This document shows positions 1-10,625 of a stretch of DNA of 64,000 nucleotides, one piece after another (positions within the stretch are counted from its first letter, which is position 1; each line of letters begins with the position of its first letter). The DNA is from Hymenopus coronatus. Lineage: Eukaryota; Arthropoda; Insecta; Mantodea; Hymenopodidae. The position numbers were made by a program, and so were the translations under genes. The notes under the pieces were generated by a model, which was given only the letters and a program-made list of their open reading frames with translations, ran no database searches and was not told the origin of the DNA. The stretch is from NCBI GenBank assembly GCA_030762935.1, contig CM060890.1, positions 67,768,765 through 67,832,764 on the forward strand. Reading direction: 5' to 3'.

Positions 1-2
1 GC

Positions 3-231
3 ATTATTCCACATGTCTGGAATTTCATACCCCTTCCATAATTCATTTATCAGATGTAGTAATCTTAGATGCAGCAGCACGCCGCAATATTTTATTAGTT
101 CCATATTAATTCCATTTGGTCTGGATGCCTTTCTATTTTTGCTTTCTTTGAGTACTTCCTGTAGCTCTTCGATTGATATCATACCAGTATGTTCGTTTAT
201 TTGTTCTTCGTTCGTTATCATATTCTCTTAA
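3..231 (-). pseudogene. Non-LTR retrotransposon reverse transcriptase fragment (runs off left edge)
   Basis: The minus strand is open from 231 to the window edge. It reads like the start of a non-LTR reverse transcriptase domain: an 'ISIEELQEVLKESKNRKA' stretch, then a degenerate PNGIN where PDGI is usual, then 'ELIKYCG' and 'LINELWKGYEIPDMW'. This order (ITxxEL, KNxKAxGxDGI, LINxxW..G.IPxxW) is typical of the N-terminal RT motifs of RTE/Jockey-like LINEs. Translation toward the left edge is uninterrupted, so the rest may lie outside the window. The frame closes with a stop just upstream of 231, which suggests a broken or 5'-truncated copy. It is probably the same broad LINE type as the fragments at 40716-43645 and 44767-45066. 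The motif order is clear; the exact clade is not. Confidence 0.7.
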
Positions 232-267
232 ATTGGTTTGCACCACAATGATATGTAATGTTCAATC

Positions 268-269
<2 letters not shown>

Positions 270-314
<45 letters not shown>
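270..314. repeat. (ATT)n microsatellite
   Basis: Uninterrupted TTA/ATT trinucleotide run of about 45 bases. Confidence 0.95.
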
Positions 315-315
<1 letters not shown>

Positions 316-894
316 CACACGATCTAAACGATCTATTTTTGTTTGAAATTCTATACCAACGCTTTTAGATCCTCACTTCCTTTCAAAATTGTAAAGGAAA
401 TGAATAGTTTGCGCAGACACATCCAGCACTACACGAAGCAATATATTCTCTCCGCTAGCATTTATTCCTAAGAGGTATCTTCCACAAACTATTCTTGCAA
501 AACCTTGCTTTGTATGATCATATTGATCGAAATAAATGTTTACACAAATAGTTGCATCACAATTTGGTTATAGGTAGATACAAGAAACCAAAGTAATAGC
601 CACTTATTTTACTTAATATCACTAGGAATAAATAATTAAATGGTAACAGCAATTCTCAAAGAGGCAATTATTGAAAAAGTCAAACAACAGATTTCTCAGA
701 AATGAATGAAGGCATAAAGCTGTTTGAAAGAAATTGTATGTTTTATAGAGATCTACACTTTCTGCATTAAATTTTATGTATTCTTATGTTGTACCAATTG
801 TATTAAGTGATGCAAATTTAACATGAAATGAAGAGGAACTTACAGGCTGTACCCATAAAATTTAAGTTATAACTATTTATTATAAAGATGATAC
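315..894. other. AT-rich stretch with no recognisable feature
   Basis: No long open frame, tRNA-like head or repeat match was seen here on either strand. Confidence 0.5.
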
Positions 895-1010
895 TTTAAT
901 AAAAATCGTTGCAGGCATTCGTTCTATTTTTTAGAAATAAAAATAAATAACTTTTCATGTAACGAGTAGTTTCGAGTAGGGAGATTCTTTTGAAAATACA
1001 CTTTATTAGG
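895..1010 (+). repeat. HP870 fragment, strongly diverged
   Basis: Matches the interior of the HP870 unit (AAAATCGTT..GCC..TTTTTTAGAAA, then TTCATGTAA..AGTAGTTT..GGGAGATT..TTTTGAAAAT). Both ends and the CA tract are missing. It is one of the most diverged copies, so probably an old one. Confidence 0.6.
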
Positions 1011-2134
1011 GGTTCAAACTCAGTTCCAATACAGCATTAACGAGACTCGTCCACTCAAGGTTATGTCTTTCGACCGCGGTCTCCGTGAAATAAAACATAT
1101 GAATTGTAATAAGTAAAATTATAAGTCCGCAAATGAAGCAAATGTTGATGTAATGTTTATTACACTGTTCTTAATTAGCTATATAAATATCTGCACTTGT
1201 ATCCCTAATACCCTGTACTTAAAAAATACGGAACTTAAACACTAAGCTAGATATTTATCCGAAATTTCATTTTCAATTATGCTGTTTTACACATACATCT
1301 ATGCATGCATATTACGAGGACAACGCTGGAAAGTTTTAGAATGACATGTTTCTAAAAAAAAAAATCAAATTTGTTTATATCTGACAGCTGCTTTCTAATA
1401 TTTTGTGAGTTGTTTTGGTTTTCCATCCTTTTATTTTCCTTTCTTTTTTATTATTCGCCGTGAAAGCTTCAATTATGATTCTTTTTGTTCCCAAAAATTA
1501 AACATAAAATATATGGGATTACATTTCCCTATCAGATGATGCAGTAGAAAATTATGAAAGCAGTTTCAGGAAGAGTGGTATCATTGCTTTAAGGGCTGAT
1601 TTCATTCTATGTAAAAGGTATCGCTATTAAAAGGGATCATTTGGGGGTGGGGGAGCAATAAAATCATTTGAAAGTTTTAAAGCTATTTCTTGTTTGAATT
1701 TTTAAAAGTTTATACACACATATGCCTTTTTATAATGTGTGTATTTTGGATTTAAGAGGTCTCACAGCTAATATTTCAAGTGTTGAGCCATGAGTGGAAT
1801 GCAATACCACCTCTGCGTACTAGGTATGTGACGGAGAAAGTACCTACTAGGCGAGGAAAGACGAATTTGAAATATAAGTTCTTGGCTGTTTTGAATTTAG
1901 ATAAGGAGCTGACACTTATGCAGTTAAGAAACAGGAAATCACAAAATCTCGGCCAACACAAAGGAAAATTAAATGATGCAAAAAATTGTACCTCATAAAA
2001 ATGAGAAAACAAGAAAATCTAATGTGTTATATTCATATGACTTTCTTTGGCCTCTGTCGTTTATTAGCGGTATACAAGTTATCCTCTTGAAATATTTATT
2101 TTTCTATCCACTTTATTTTATTTCCCGACAAACC
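1011..2134. other. Unannotated AT-rich stretch
   Basis: Two short open frames lie antisense to each other at about 1776-2012. Neither shows a recognisable domain, and no splice-site pair convincingly frames them. Nothing else was recognised. Confidence 0.45.
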
Positions 2135-2284
2135 CTTCCAGAAATTGCTACATTACACAAATGTGTTATAGATACAAAGGAAATATCGAAAATCAAATCC
2201 AGAAAAATCCTTCCAGAAATTGCTACATTACGCAATTCATTATAAATACAAAGGAAATGTCGAAAACTAAATTTTTAAGAACTA
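2135..2284 (+). repeat. Tandem duplication, two 75-bp units
   Basis: The block starting CTTCCAGAAATTGCTACATT occurs at 2135 and again at 2210. Each is followed by CAAAGGAAAT.TCGAAAA. The period is 75 bp and the two copies differ at only a handful of positions. Confidence 0.85.
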
Positions 2285-2355
2285 AACTGTCTTAAATTTT
2301 CATACTCCTTCCAAGTATTCACAACGAACATTGAAAATCGAAAGAGCTCTATGTG

Positions 2356-2480
2356 TACCTGGGTAGCTCAGTTGGTTATGCACTGGCCCTCTGAACTTAA
2401 GCTCGCGGGTTCAAGCTCGGCTCAGACCGAGTGCTTAAAAGCACCCCATGTCAGTAGATTTACTAGCATGTTAAAGAACA
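2356..2480 (+). mobile_element. tRNA-derived SINE (family S5)
   Basis: A tRNA-like head carries a box A-like TAGCTCAGTTGG and, about 40 bases on, a box B-like GGGTTCAAGCTC. This spacing and these motifs are those of an internal RNA polymerase III promoter. The sequence after the head does not close a tRNA acceptor stem. It runs on into an unrelated body (TCAGTAGATTTACTAGCATG...), as expected of a SINE rather than a tRNA gene. The 3' boundary is uncertain because only one copy is present in the window. Confidence 0.65.
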
Positions 2481-2806
2481 CAATTCAGACATATTGACGG
2501 CGTTGATATGATCCTGGCAATTGACAATAAATGTTCTGAAAGAGCTTTAAAAGATTGACGAGTATTAAACAATTCGAAACATTAATGGTGTATGGGTATA
2601 TCTTATGTGCCTTATGTCAAAAAAAAAGTATTTGGAATAAATTGTATATAATAAATAAAATCTAAGATAAGAACTGAAGCTTTCCTGGCGACGTATTAAT
2701 TCAAAATCTAAGATGTTATGTAGTGCGCTTTCATTTATCGATTAACGTATAGGTAGTCAGTTATACAGGTTGTACAAGATTGCTTCCAAATGAAGAGCAC
2801 TTCACT

Positions 2807-3003
2807 GGCTATTCTCATGAAATTCAACATGTACATTTTTCTATCATGTAAATATGTTTAATATGTAATATTTTAATAACATTTCTTAGAGCAATTTTGA
2901 GAAAATCGAAAATGTCGAAAAATATTCCACTACAGGCTTCTTTGGGATAGATGATGTTCTTGAACATCTTCGAGTCTGGATACTGAATTTAAATACCAGT
3001 ATA
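2807..3003 (+). repeat. HP870 interior fragment, diverged
   Basis: Aligns with the central HP870 block in the same order: GGCTATTC, ACATTTT, GTAAATAT.TTTAATAT, ATTTTAATAA, AGAGC.ATTTTGAGAAAATC, then CTTCGAGT..GGATACTGAATTTAAATACCA. Ends and CA tract are absent. Confidence 0.65.
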
Positions 3004-3569
3004 GTGTTCAGCCACTTATCCCGCGCGCGTACCGTTTCCTAAAGACGATAGTTTTGTTCTGAGGTTCTTAAAACTGTATTATTATAAGTAATACCATTAG
3101 TATTTTCAACTTGTCGCTAATTCACGACCGGAAGGAAGATTTTATCAGATTACAATAGTTCTCAAATGGTAGATGACGCATTCGACCATGTTTATTTAAT
3201 GAATGTTGTCCTTCCTTCTTTCTTCATTGCCTCCTGTATACAGGAGATTAAAAAACGAACGTCAGGTGTGACAAGATTTCAAAGAAGTGAATATCTGCTG
3301 CGATGGAATGTTCTGACAATATTGCTCCAGTCGAATGACCGCGATTGGTTGAAATTGCCTAATCTAGATTGCGTTTTAATAGTTGAACTAAATTGTCAGT
3401 GAAATGTCGGTATTAAATTTTTCTAACCTTCTCTGCCTACTACTGACGCCAAAGAAAAAATAAAAGTGGAGGGCGATTGTGGAATGGCATGTATATTTGC
3501 AGAAGTTGCTATCGTTCATACGTTGGTCTAATTAACTAAAATGTTACTTCGAGTTTTCAAAATGCTTAC
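3004..3569. other. No recognisable feature
   Basis: This lies just 3' (minus strand) of the candidate exon and would be intronic if that gene is real. I looked for a following minus-strand exon and found no convincing acceptor plus open frame. Confidence 0.4.
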
Positions 3570-3982
3570 CATGGCATCACTGGAAAATTCTGCGCATTCA
3601 TCGACAGAGCTTGCTGAAGTTAGTGCCTTTGCAACTGGTGTTCTCTTGCGAATATTAGCAATGCTATGGCCACCGCTACAACGTCCTTCAGTAGTTGCGG
3701 TAACGGCGACGTCCCTTTGTCTGATGTACGATGTCCATGTAGCTGCATCCTTGAGGGATAACCGAAAGCCGGAACCTACGGCTAGATTGATGGAGTCCTG
3801 GACCGCAACGGCAGGAGTTTCAAGAAGAAGGGCCAGGTCTGGAAGAAGTCCAACGGCTGAGGTGCCCAGTAACACTGGGCGACTGTTTAGCACGGCTCGG
3901 CCTTCCTGAGAGAGCAGGATCTCTGACACAGGACCTGCTTGACCAGCAAGAATCACTATTCCTGTTACCGCCACGTCATTGT
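3570..3982 (-). CDS. Candidate internal exon of an unidentified host gene
   Basis: On the minus strand a 413-nt block sits between a good 3' splice site (TTTCTTGTGCACACAG, ending at 3983) and a good 5' splice site (ATG|GTAAGC, beginning at 3569). Only one of the three minus frames is open across it. That frame gives about 137 codons, entered in phase 1 and left in phase 0. The block is visibly richer in G+C than its AT-rich surroundings, as exons usually are. The peptide runs from DNDVAVTGIVILAG through LLPDLALLLETPAVAVQDS to SSVDECAEFSSDAM. It is alanine/valine/serine-rich, with no transmembrane segment, catalytic motif or zinc finger that I recognise, so no function is offered. No repeat family in the window matches it, which favours a single-copy gene. 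A plus-strand frame (3541-3909) overlaps but lacks good splice sites. Neighbouring exons were not found. Confidence 0.5.
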
Positions 3983-4975
3983 CTGTGTGCACAAGAAATT
4001 CAACATTAAAGCATGACTTTAACATGTCACATGAAATTTCAATACTGTATTTATTACAATACAATATAACTACTGTGTTTAAAGCCATTAATCATGAACA
4101 TATATGTAAAAGATTTAATTGAGCATACAATAAGAAGTGTTTCTATACATTATCAGCACAATTGTTTATTTTGTGTTGGCATTCAGTTCATAACATTCTG
4201 GTTGTAAGCAGGACAAATGCTAATAATCAAATATAGTAATTAATTAAATCATCCCTTGGTATACCTTTATTGATCCTCAAACTATTTTGGGATTACAAAT
4301 TACGCCCGAACTAATCCTTCGCTTCCTTCTACCACAGCGAATAATCAAAAATAGACTAATTTTAAACTCTTCATACAGCAATAGACAATACGTTGAAGAT
4401 TTTACTTCGAATTTTTACATGTTGTTTTAAAACGATAATGAAAGAATACATATATTGTTTGCATACAAACACACTAACGTCCTAAAAAGTGCCCAGTTCC
4501 CCTAGATCGCATTCATATTTTCCCTCATATAAGATTTCCATCTTAAAGTAACCAACTTTTTACTCCAGCACCAGAACTCTGTGAATGGCCTATAAATAAT
4601 CCAGATCCCCCTAAAATAATCAATGAATAATATTTATAATTGATATGTAATGAAGGGATGGTTGGATATCACCTCTTATCAGAGGCATTTCTTTATAGAA
4701 CATATTTCCTATTGACAGTGGTGTTTTCTCTTTCAAAAACTAAGCTCTATGAAATATTTTATTTCAAAAAATATAGAACCTGAAATAAATTGTAATTCTA
4801 CTTTTAATGAAAATTGCCAGTGCTACTTTTACCAGTTTAAATACTGTATTTTCATTGCGTGAGTTGAGTTATTTGAAGAAAAAAAACGTGTACGTTTCAT
4901 TTGTTGAATTTATATTTTATTTTACGTTTATTCATTAGATCACGCACACATTCACACTCTCGTTCATACTTCCCT
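3983..4975. other. No recognisable feature
   Basis: AT-rich sequence upstream (minus strand) of the candidate exon, possibly intron. No repeat family member or coding stretch was recognised. Confidence 0.4.
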
Positions 4976-5097
4976 GCCTCTAGGGAGAATAGGGAGTAAT
5001 CTGCACAAGAGAAAAATTCCCCACCCCAGCCGGGAATCGAACTCTTTGCACAGCAAGGTGGTGCTCTACCGAATGAGCTTATGGACAGCCTCTATAT
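4976..5097 (-). mobile_element. tRNA-like SINE or tRNA relic (family S6)
   Basis: Read on the minus strand, the block contains CATTCGGTAGAGCACCACC (box A region) and GAGTTCGATTCCCGGC (box B and T arm), about 40 bases apart. A non-tRNA tail follows (TGGGGAATTTTTCTCTTG...). The acceptor stem does not pair well, so a SINE or tRNA pseudogene is more likely than a working tRNA. It is the only copy in the window. Confidence 0.5.
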
Positions 5098-5867
5098 GTT
5101 ACGTTTGTGCTTAAATTCAACCTTTCATTTTGGATACATGATTAATAGCTAGTAATATTGCTCTTTTTTCATATTTTGGGGAAGTGCAAATTTGCAAAAA
5201 CACAGTAGCCCACACTGTATCACTACCAACATAACCGGCTGCAGTCCATTATAGGTCACATATTATGTACATCAGTAGTATGCTATGAGAAATTCTGGTG
5301 TAACAATTTTGCATTGGAAGGTTATCTAGGAACAACATTCCTCTCAAAAAAAAAAAATCTTGACATGTTCCATTCACATGACTTTCTCTACATCTCTGCA
5401 ACAAATTATTGATAAAAAGCAAATGCTTATATTTACTTCATGCTAATTGAGAAAAATCGGCAGAAAGTATTATTACTTGCTTCCTTGTAAGTAAAAGCGA
5501 AATAAGGGAATACCATAGGTTAAAGTGATAGTCAAAAGCTGGTTGCTATGTAACTGAAGTTCCTTTGTTTGTATGGACAGGAGTTGACAAATTCCTGTAT
5601 GAAAAAAGTAGGGGAAGTCTGGTAATTTGGACCATTTAACTTTAAGTGCTAATAAAGTCCACAACTTACTTTAATGTGTTAATGAGATAAACTTATATCA
5701 TTATGAGAGTTTTCAAGGTTTAGTTCCAGCTTCATAATTTGTGATAATTATAGTATTTTTTCTAAGGCGTGTATTTTGGACCAGAGTCGTGTAATTTAGT
5801 CTGAGATGGTGTGCAAATTGGGCTACTATATAATAATTTATAATCGATTCGTATAACTTTATATTCA

Positions 5868-6743
5868 TTTTTACTTTCTCTACACGTGCTATGTACATAG
5901 TGTATAGAGAAGGTATTGCACTCCACCCAAAAATTCGATCCCAAGATTTCACCGGAACTATATGTTTTAGGGTGCCCAATATCCAAAAGAAGCATTTTCA
6001 CAAAAACGTCCGTGTGTGTTTGTGTGTGTGTGTCTGTGAACACGATAACTCAAAAACGAAAAGTCGGTAAAATACCAAACTTGGTATTAAGTTTAGTATC
6101 TTCCAGGAATGTGACACGAAGATTTTGAGAAAAATCCCCCCCACACCAAACTACCCTTTACATGGAGCTTTTTTCGAAAATGTCGATTTTCTCAAAAATG
6201 GCTCTAACGATTTTGATTAAAATATCGTATATTAAAGGCATTTGCCTGGAAAATAAAATGCATATCTTGAATTTTCTGCTAATAGCCTCTGAAGAGTAGT
6301 TTATTCTGGATGAATTTTACGGAATTTTGAATAACTTCTAAACCATAAGAGATAGACAAAAACTCACCACACAAAAGATGTAGAGCACGTTAAAACACAC
6401 AATTTATGCTATATACATTTTCTTCGTGGAGTTCATCGTTTTTTGAGACATTCCTTGTTTTTGGTTTCTGCAATGAAAAACGTATACTTTTCTCTTACAG
6501 AAATTTGTCAACTGCTGTCCCTACAAACAAAGGAACTTCAGTGGCATAGCAACCAGCTTTTGATTATCACTTTACCCTATGGTACTCTCTTATTTCGCTT
6601 CTACTTACAAGGAAGCAAGTAATAAGACTATTTCTGCTAATGTTTTCTGATTAACATGAAGTAAATAGAAGTGTAAGTAAGGTTTTTAAGAATAATTTGT
6701 TACAGAGATGTAGAGAAAGTCATGTGAATGGTACACATCAGAT
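5868..6743 (-). repeat. HP870 complete copy nested in the TA-flanked transposon
   Basis: Complete minus-orientation unit. The right-end hairpin with CTATGTACATAG is at its low-coordinate end and GTCATGTGAATGGTACACATCAGAT at its high-coordinate end. It carries ACTTTCTCTACA subterminally at one end and the complement TGTAGAGAAAGT at the other, in inverted orientation. The CA/GT tract is at about 6013-6034. Confidence 0.9.
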
Positions 6744-6806
6744 TTTTAAATATTGAAATTCACAATATTAATTAATTTAGACCTGGAAAAATAATTATGT
6801 ATATCA

Positions 6807-6807
6807 C

Positions 6808-6865
<58 letters not shown>
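6807..6865. repeat. (ATT)n microsatellite
   Basis: About 59 bases of uninterrupted TTA repeats just beyond the nested HP870 copy, still inside the TA-flanked transposon. Confidence 0.95.
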
Positions 6866-6867
<2 letters not shown>

Positions 6868-7040
6868 ATATGTCCCTGTGAAGTATATTAAGTTTAACAA
6901 CATCAATATCACTTTACATCAATGTCATCTAAAGTTTTGTGACCACTGTTAATATTTTCAGAGTTTTGTTCCAAATTAAAGGAGGAATCTGCTGTTCACT
7001 CCACAATGCATCTATCACAAAAGTAAAAAAATTGAATCAT

Positions 7041-7200
7041 TTATGTCAGTACAGTCTTCATGAGGCCATCCTTTGCGCTGTCTCCAGTCTTCCTCGTGAG
7101 ATTCCTCACATACAACTCAAAAAGTCTCCTCTGAGTTTTTGTTTCCATCTTTCTCAGATCTTCCATTTTCCAATTACAGTACAGGCTCTTAGATTTTCTA
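7041..7200 (-). pseudogene. Possible pogo-like helix-turn-helix relic
   Basis: The minus strand reads 'RKSKSLYCNWKMEDLRKMETK'. After a frame change it reads a segment resembling 'GISRGRLET'. This loosely recalls the psq-type helix-turn-helix at the N-terminus of pogo/Tigger transposases (YxNWxxEDLxxAxE...YGIPxxTL). The position inside a TA-flanked element fits. The frame change, internal stop and short length make this tentative. Confidence 0.25.
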
Positions 7201-8276
7201 GCTTCTCTTGTTGTCATCTGGTTATTTACACAACTTGTATAATATGTAACAGTAATATGCACATATCTAAATAAATTACCAAAGCAAATTAAAAGAGTGG
7301 CTTCAGATAAATAAATACATCCACACTTGCTCATTTGGAATGTTATACCCGAATATTCCATATAATTTGGTGCGGACCAAATTACACTTCACCTTCGGTC
7401 CAAGTTACATGACACAATACAAATTTATGAGTATCAGTTTTCTTATAATCCTAAACAGAAATAATGAAATAAATCTATACAACTCTTACCTGAATATATT
7501 GAATGTTCCGTCGTTTTAGTTTGGTTTCCAAAGAAACGTTATACCAAAAAGCGGGACAAAATTATAACATCAACGCTCTCAACAAAGATCACAACTTCCC
7601 TCTAAAGTTATTGACAATAGAATGTGGAAAATTGGAGGAACGTTTACAACAAATGCTGCTCAAGAGACCTGCATTGTTGGTGCTCCCAAAGGCACCCATT
7701 TTCTTAAACTGACATCGGTCCAAAGTACACGCTGGTCCAAATTACACGGTCTTCCCCTATACGTTTTTTAAAGCTGAAACTAATAACTAGGAATATCTCA
7801 AAAACGATAACTCCATTATATATATAATTGTGTTTTATCGTGATTTACCTTTTTGTGTAGTAAGTTTTTGTCTATCTCTTACGGTTTATTAGTTATGCAA
7901 AGTTCAATAAAAACCATCCAGAATAAAGAGGTCTTCAGAGGCTGTTCCCAGAAAATTCAAGATATACATTTTATTTGACATGTAAATATTTTAAATATAA
8001 GAAATTTGAATCAAAATCATTAGAGACATTTTTGAGAAAATCAAAACTTTCAAAATTTTGTTCATGTAAACGGTAGTTTGAGGTGGGGAGATTTTTTTGA
8101 AAATCTTCGTGTAGCACCCCTGGAAGATACCAAACTTAAATATCAAAATGCTCTCTTTGGTTTCGTGGTCTCAAACCATGTATTTTCGGTGAAATCTCGG
8201 TATCGAATTTTTGGGTGGAATATAATACCTTCTCTTCTATTATGTACTTTGTACATATATGCTAGAGAAAGGAAAA

Positions 8277-8820
8277 AGGAGTTGGTTAGCAAATCTGACT
8301 TGGGTCAGTATGGTATATACTTGCATCGAAACCTTTGGCTGTAAAAAGACACTGTCATATTGCTCTCGTTCATTAAGCCACTGTTTTTCAGGAAAATGCA
8401 TGTGTTATTTTGGCTAATACATGCCATCGTCTCCCTTCGAGACGTAATTTGTGAGAGAAAATGCGGAATTCCCGCATTATATAAGCTTTAGAACCGCGTG
8501 ATTTAGTATCCCAGCTAATAGTGTGTGGTTACAATGGTGTAATGGTGCACCCACACTACTGGCGGTGTGAAATATTGGCCAATCACCAATCAATAAGTTA
8601 AAGTTCTGAGCATTAGGAATTTTATGTAAGGATATAATTTTTGTTGAGGCTTCCACTGTTATAATGCATACCGCATTGATTCCAGTCGCTCTGGAAGAAT
8701 GTTTTGCGCCTGAAAAAGTAAAGTGTCTTAAAATATTCTGAAAAATATTCGTCGGATTATATCAATTTGATTTGTGTGGCAAGGTTTATTCTGACATAGT
8801 GAAAAACTGAAAAAAAAGAA
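8277..8820. other. No recognisable feature
   Basis: AT-rich interval between two HP870 copies, with no repeat match or coding stretch seen. Confidence 0.4.
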
Positions 8821-10002
8821 GTTTCATGTGCTTCATTCACATGCCTTTCTCAAGATATTCTGCAACAAACTGTTCCTACAAACACGTATTCTTCTACTTC
8901 ATGCTATTCGAGATAGACATTAGCAAAAATTCGGTGTTATTAGCTAGTTTCTTGTAAGTAGAATGAAAATAAGGAAATACGGTAGTATAAGCAATAGTCA
9001 AACCTTTTAAAAACTCGGTGCTATGTAATTAAAATTCGGTTATCTTTACATGGCCAGGAATAAAACAAAACAGTAACGACAAATTCTCGTGTCAGAAAAG
9101 TTTAAGTACTTTCAAACTAAAATCAATAACAAGCAACACTTAATACCCAAAGTTGCAGGTTCAAATCCTGCGGTTAGCATGTCTTCCTTCGAAAGGGAAG
9201 TACAGTAAAGCCGGTGGTCCGGTGTCGTAGATTTATTGCACCTAAATGAACCTTAAGCTTAATTAGCAGGCATCTGAGCAAAATTAAGCGGTCTTTCTTG
9301 CCCAGTACCTATAGATATGGGACGCTGAGAACTACAGCAGTTAAAGAACGTCCATAAATAAAACTCTATTTTAGGAAATTATAATAACAAACAATCTCTG
9401 GGATATAGTTAACTACATAAAAATGTATATGCATCTATAATATAAATTGTGTTTTAACGAGATCTACATGTTCTGAGTAGTAAGTGCTTGTCTACCTCTT
9501 ACGGTTTACCAGTTATGCTAATGTCATTCAGATCGTCAGACGCTATTCCCAGAAAATTCAAGATGCGCATTTCACTTGTCATGTAAATGTCTTTAATATG
9601 TGGTGTTTTAATATGTGGTGTTTTAATCAAAAGTGTAAACGCCATTTCTGAACAAATCATAATTTTTGAAATGTTTTCCATGTAAAGGGTACTTTGGGGT
9701 GAGGGATTTTCTTTAAAATCTTCGCAATGCATCCTTGGAAGATGCTGAACTTAATTATAAGTTTGGTATCTAACGGACTTTTAATTTTTGTGTTTAAGGA
9801 CACACGGACACACCGATGATCTACTTACTTCCCATTCAATAAAATAAATTATATCATTTATAATACATACGCACACGGATCTTCTTCTAAAGATTTTATT
9901 CAAGCGTCTTCAAAACATGAACTTATGGGGAAATCTCGGTATCGAATTTTTGGAATACAATACAATACCTTCTCTACTAATACTTCGTAGCGTAAGTAAA
10001 AA
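8821..10002 (+). repeat. HP870 diverged forward copy interrupted by an S1 SINE
   Basis: The left end is degraded (TTTCATGTGCTTCATTCACATG) and the right end reads GTAGCGTAAGTAAAAA near 10000. The unit is interrupted at 9137-9382 by an S1 SINE. It also has extra AT-rich sequence in the CA-tract region (about 9800-9880). This copy belongs to a more diverged subfamily that carries CCTTTTAAAAACTCGGTGCTATG in place of the usual AAAAGCTGGTTGCTATG. Confidence 0.8.
9137..9382 (+). mobile_element. S1 SINE, 5'-truncated, with target duplication
   Basis: tRNA-derived SINE with box B-like GGTTCAAATCCTGC and the S1 body (CTTCCTTCGAAAGGGAAGT, TGTCGTAGATTTA, GAGCAAAATTAAGCGGTCTTTC, GGGACGCTGAGAACTACAGC). 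An imperfect 12-bp duplication of the HP870 target, AATAACAA[G/A]CAA, flanks it at 9125-9136 and 9383-9394, marking retrotransposition. The box A half of the head is missing. Confidence 0.85.
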
Positions 10003-10142
10003 TTAATAAAATGTAGTAAAGAAATTCCTTTTGCATTTATGTTTAGTTCCTTAATTTACTCCCTTTTATAGCTAAATTACTATTTTTTCTTAAATTTCTA
10101 AAGTATAATTTAATAATTGACTGTAGAAACATTAATCTATTT

Positions 10143-10432
10143 GTCGCCCCCCCCCGTGGTGTTATGGTTACCATATTAACTTCATATACCCAAGGTTGCG
10201 GGTTCAAACCCGGCGGAGAACGATGCATTTTGTCGGGTGTAAAAATCCTTAGCATTGCTTCCTTCGGAAGGGAAGTGAAGCCGTTGGTCCCATGTCGTAT
10301 ATTTACGGCAGGTAAAATAGCCTCAAGCCTGATAGAGAGGCCTCTGAGCAAAATTAAGCGGTCTTTCACGCCCCGTATAGAATGGGACGCTGAGAACCAC
10401 AGCAGTTAAACAGTGTCCATAAATAACTCGCC
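10143..10432 (+). mobile_element. S1 SINE, nearly full length
   Basis: Starts GTCGCCC then a C-run, GTGGTGTTATGGTTACC (box A region), GCGGGTTCAAACCCGGCGG (box B), then the S1 body to GGGACGCTGAGAACCACAGC. Compared with the copy at 22311-22605, only a few positions and the C-run length differ. Confidence 0.9.
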
Positions 10433-10625
10433 ATTTCCTGAGGTCGCGGGTCCAACCCGGCGGAGGACGATGACGATCTTAACATGGTTCTCTCGCAGGG
10501 AAGTAAAACCGTTTGCCCGGTGTCGTAGGTTTAAGGCACTTAAAGAACCTCAAACCTCTTAGAGGTCTCAAAGAAATATTTACGCTCTTTCACGCCTATA
10601 TATAATGCCATACTAAGAACCATTG
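10433..10625 (+). mobile_element. Second S1 SINE copy, partial and diverged
   Basis: Directly follows the previous copy. It begins at the box B region (GAGGTCGCGGGTCCAACCCGGCGGAGGACGA is split here by substitutions) and continues through AAACCGTTTGCCCGGTGTCGTAGG to CTTTCACGCC and CTAAGAACCA. It is more diverged than its neighbour, so the pair looks like two insertions or an old dimer. Confidence 0.8.

Larger units (their letters stand above)
5611..7757. mobile_element. TA-flanked DNA transposon with inverted, iterated ends (Tc1/mariner/pogo type)
   Basis: The element starts GGGGAAG and ends CTTCCCC, flanked by TA on both sides (5609-5610 and 7758-7759). The outer ends match as inverted repeats: GGGGAAG, 3-7 variable bases, then TAATTTGGACC on the left and its complement on the right. 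The motif GTGTAATTTGGACC recurs inside. At the left it lies at 5621, 5769, 5789 and (weakly) 5809. At the right, inverted, it lies at 7374, 7397, 7717 and 7734. TA target duplication is characteristic of the Tc1/mariner/pogo group. Once the HP870 copy nested at 5868-6743 is removed, about 1.27 kb remains, without an intact gene. A weak pogo-like helix-turn-helix relic lies at 7041-7200. Confidence 0.8.
5358..8276 (+). repeat. HP870 copy split by a 2.1-kb transposon
   Basis: The forward unit starts at the TCT of TCTTGACATGTTCC, runs to 5610, resumes at 7758-7760 and ends near 8276 at GCTAGAGAAAGG. The two halves join at the expected place in the family (GTATGAAAAAAGTA | TATACGTTTTTTAAAGC). The interrupting DNA is the TA-flanked element at 5611-7757. 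The joined unit would be about 770 bp. It lacks much of the CA tract. Confidence 0.85.

Noticed and set aside
2356..2430. Functional tRNA gene
   Set aside because: Box A and box B are present, but the acceptor stem does not pair and a SINE-like body follows. The same reasoning applies at 4976-5097.
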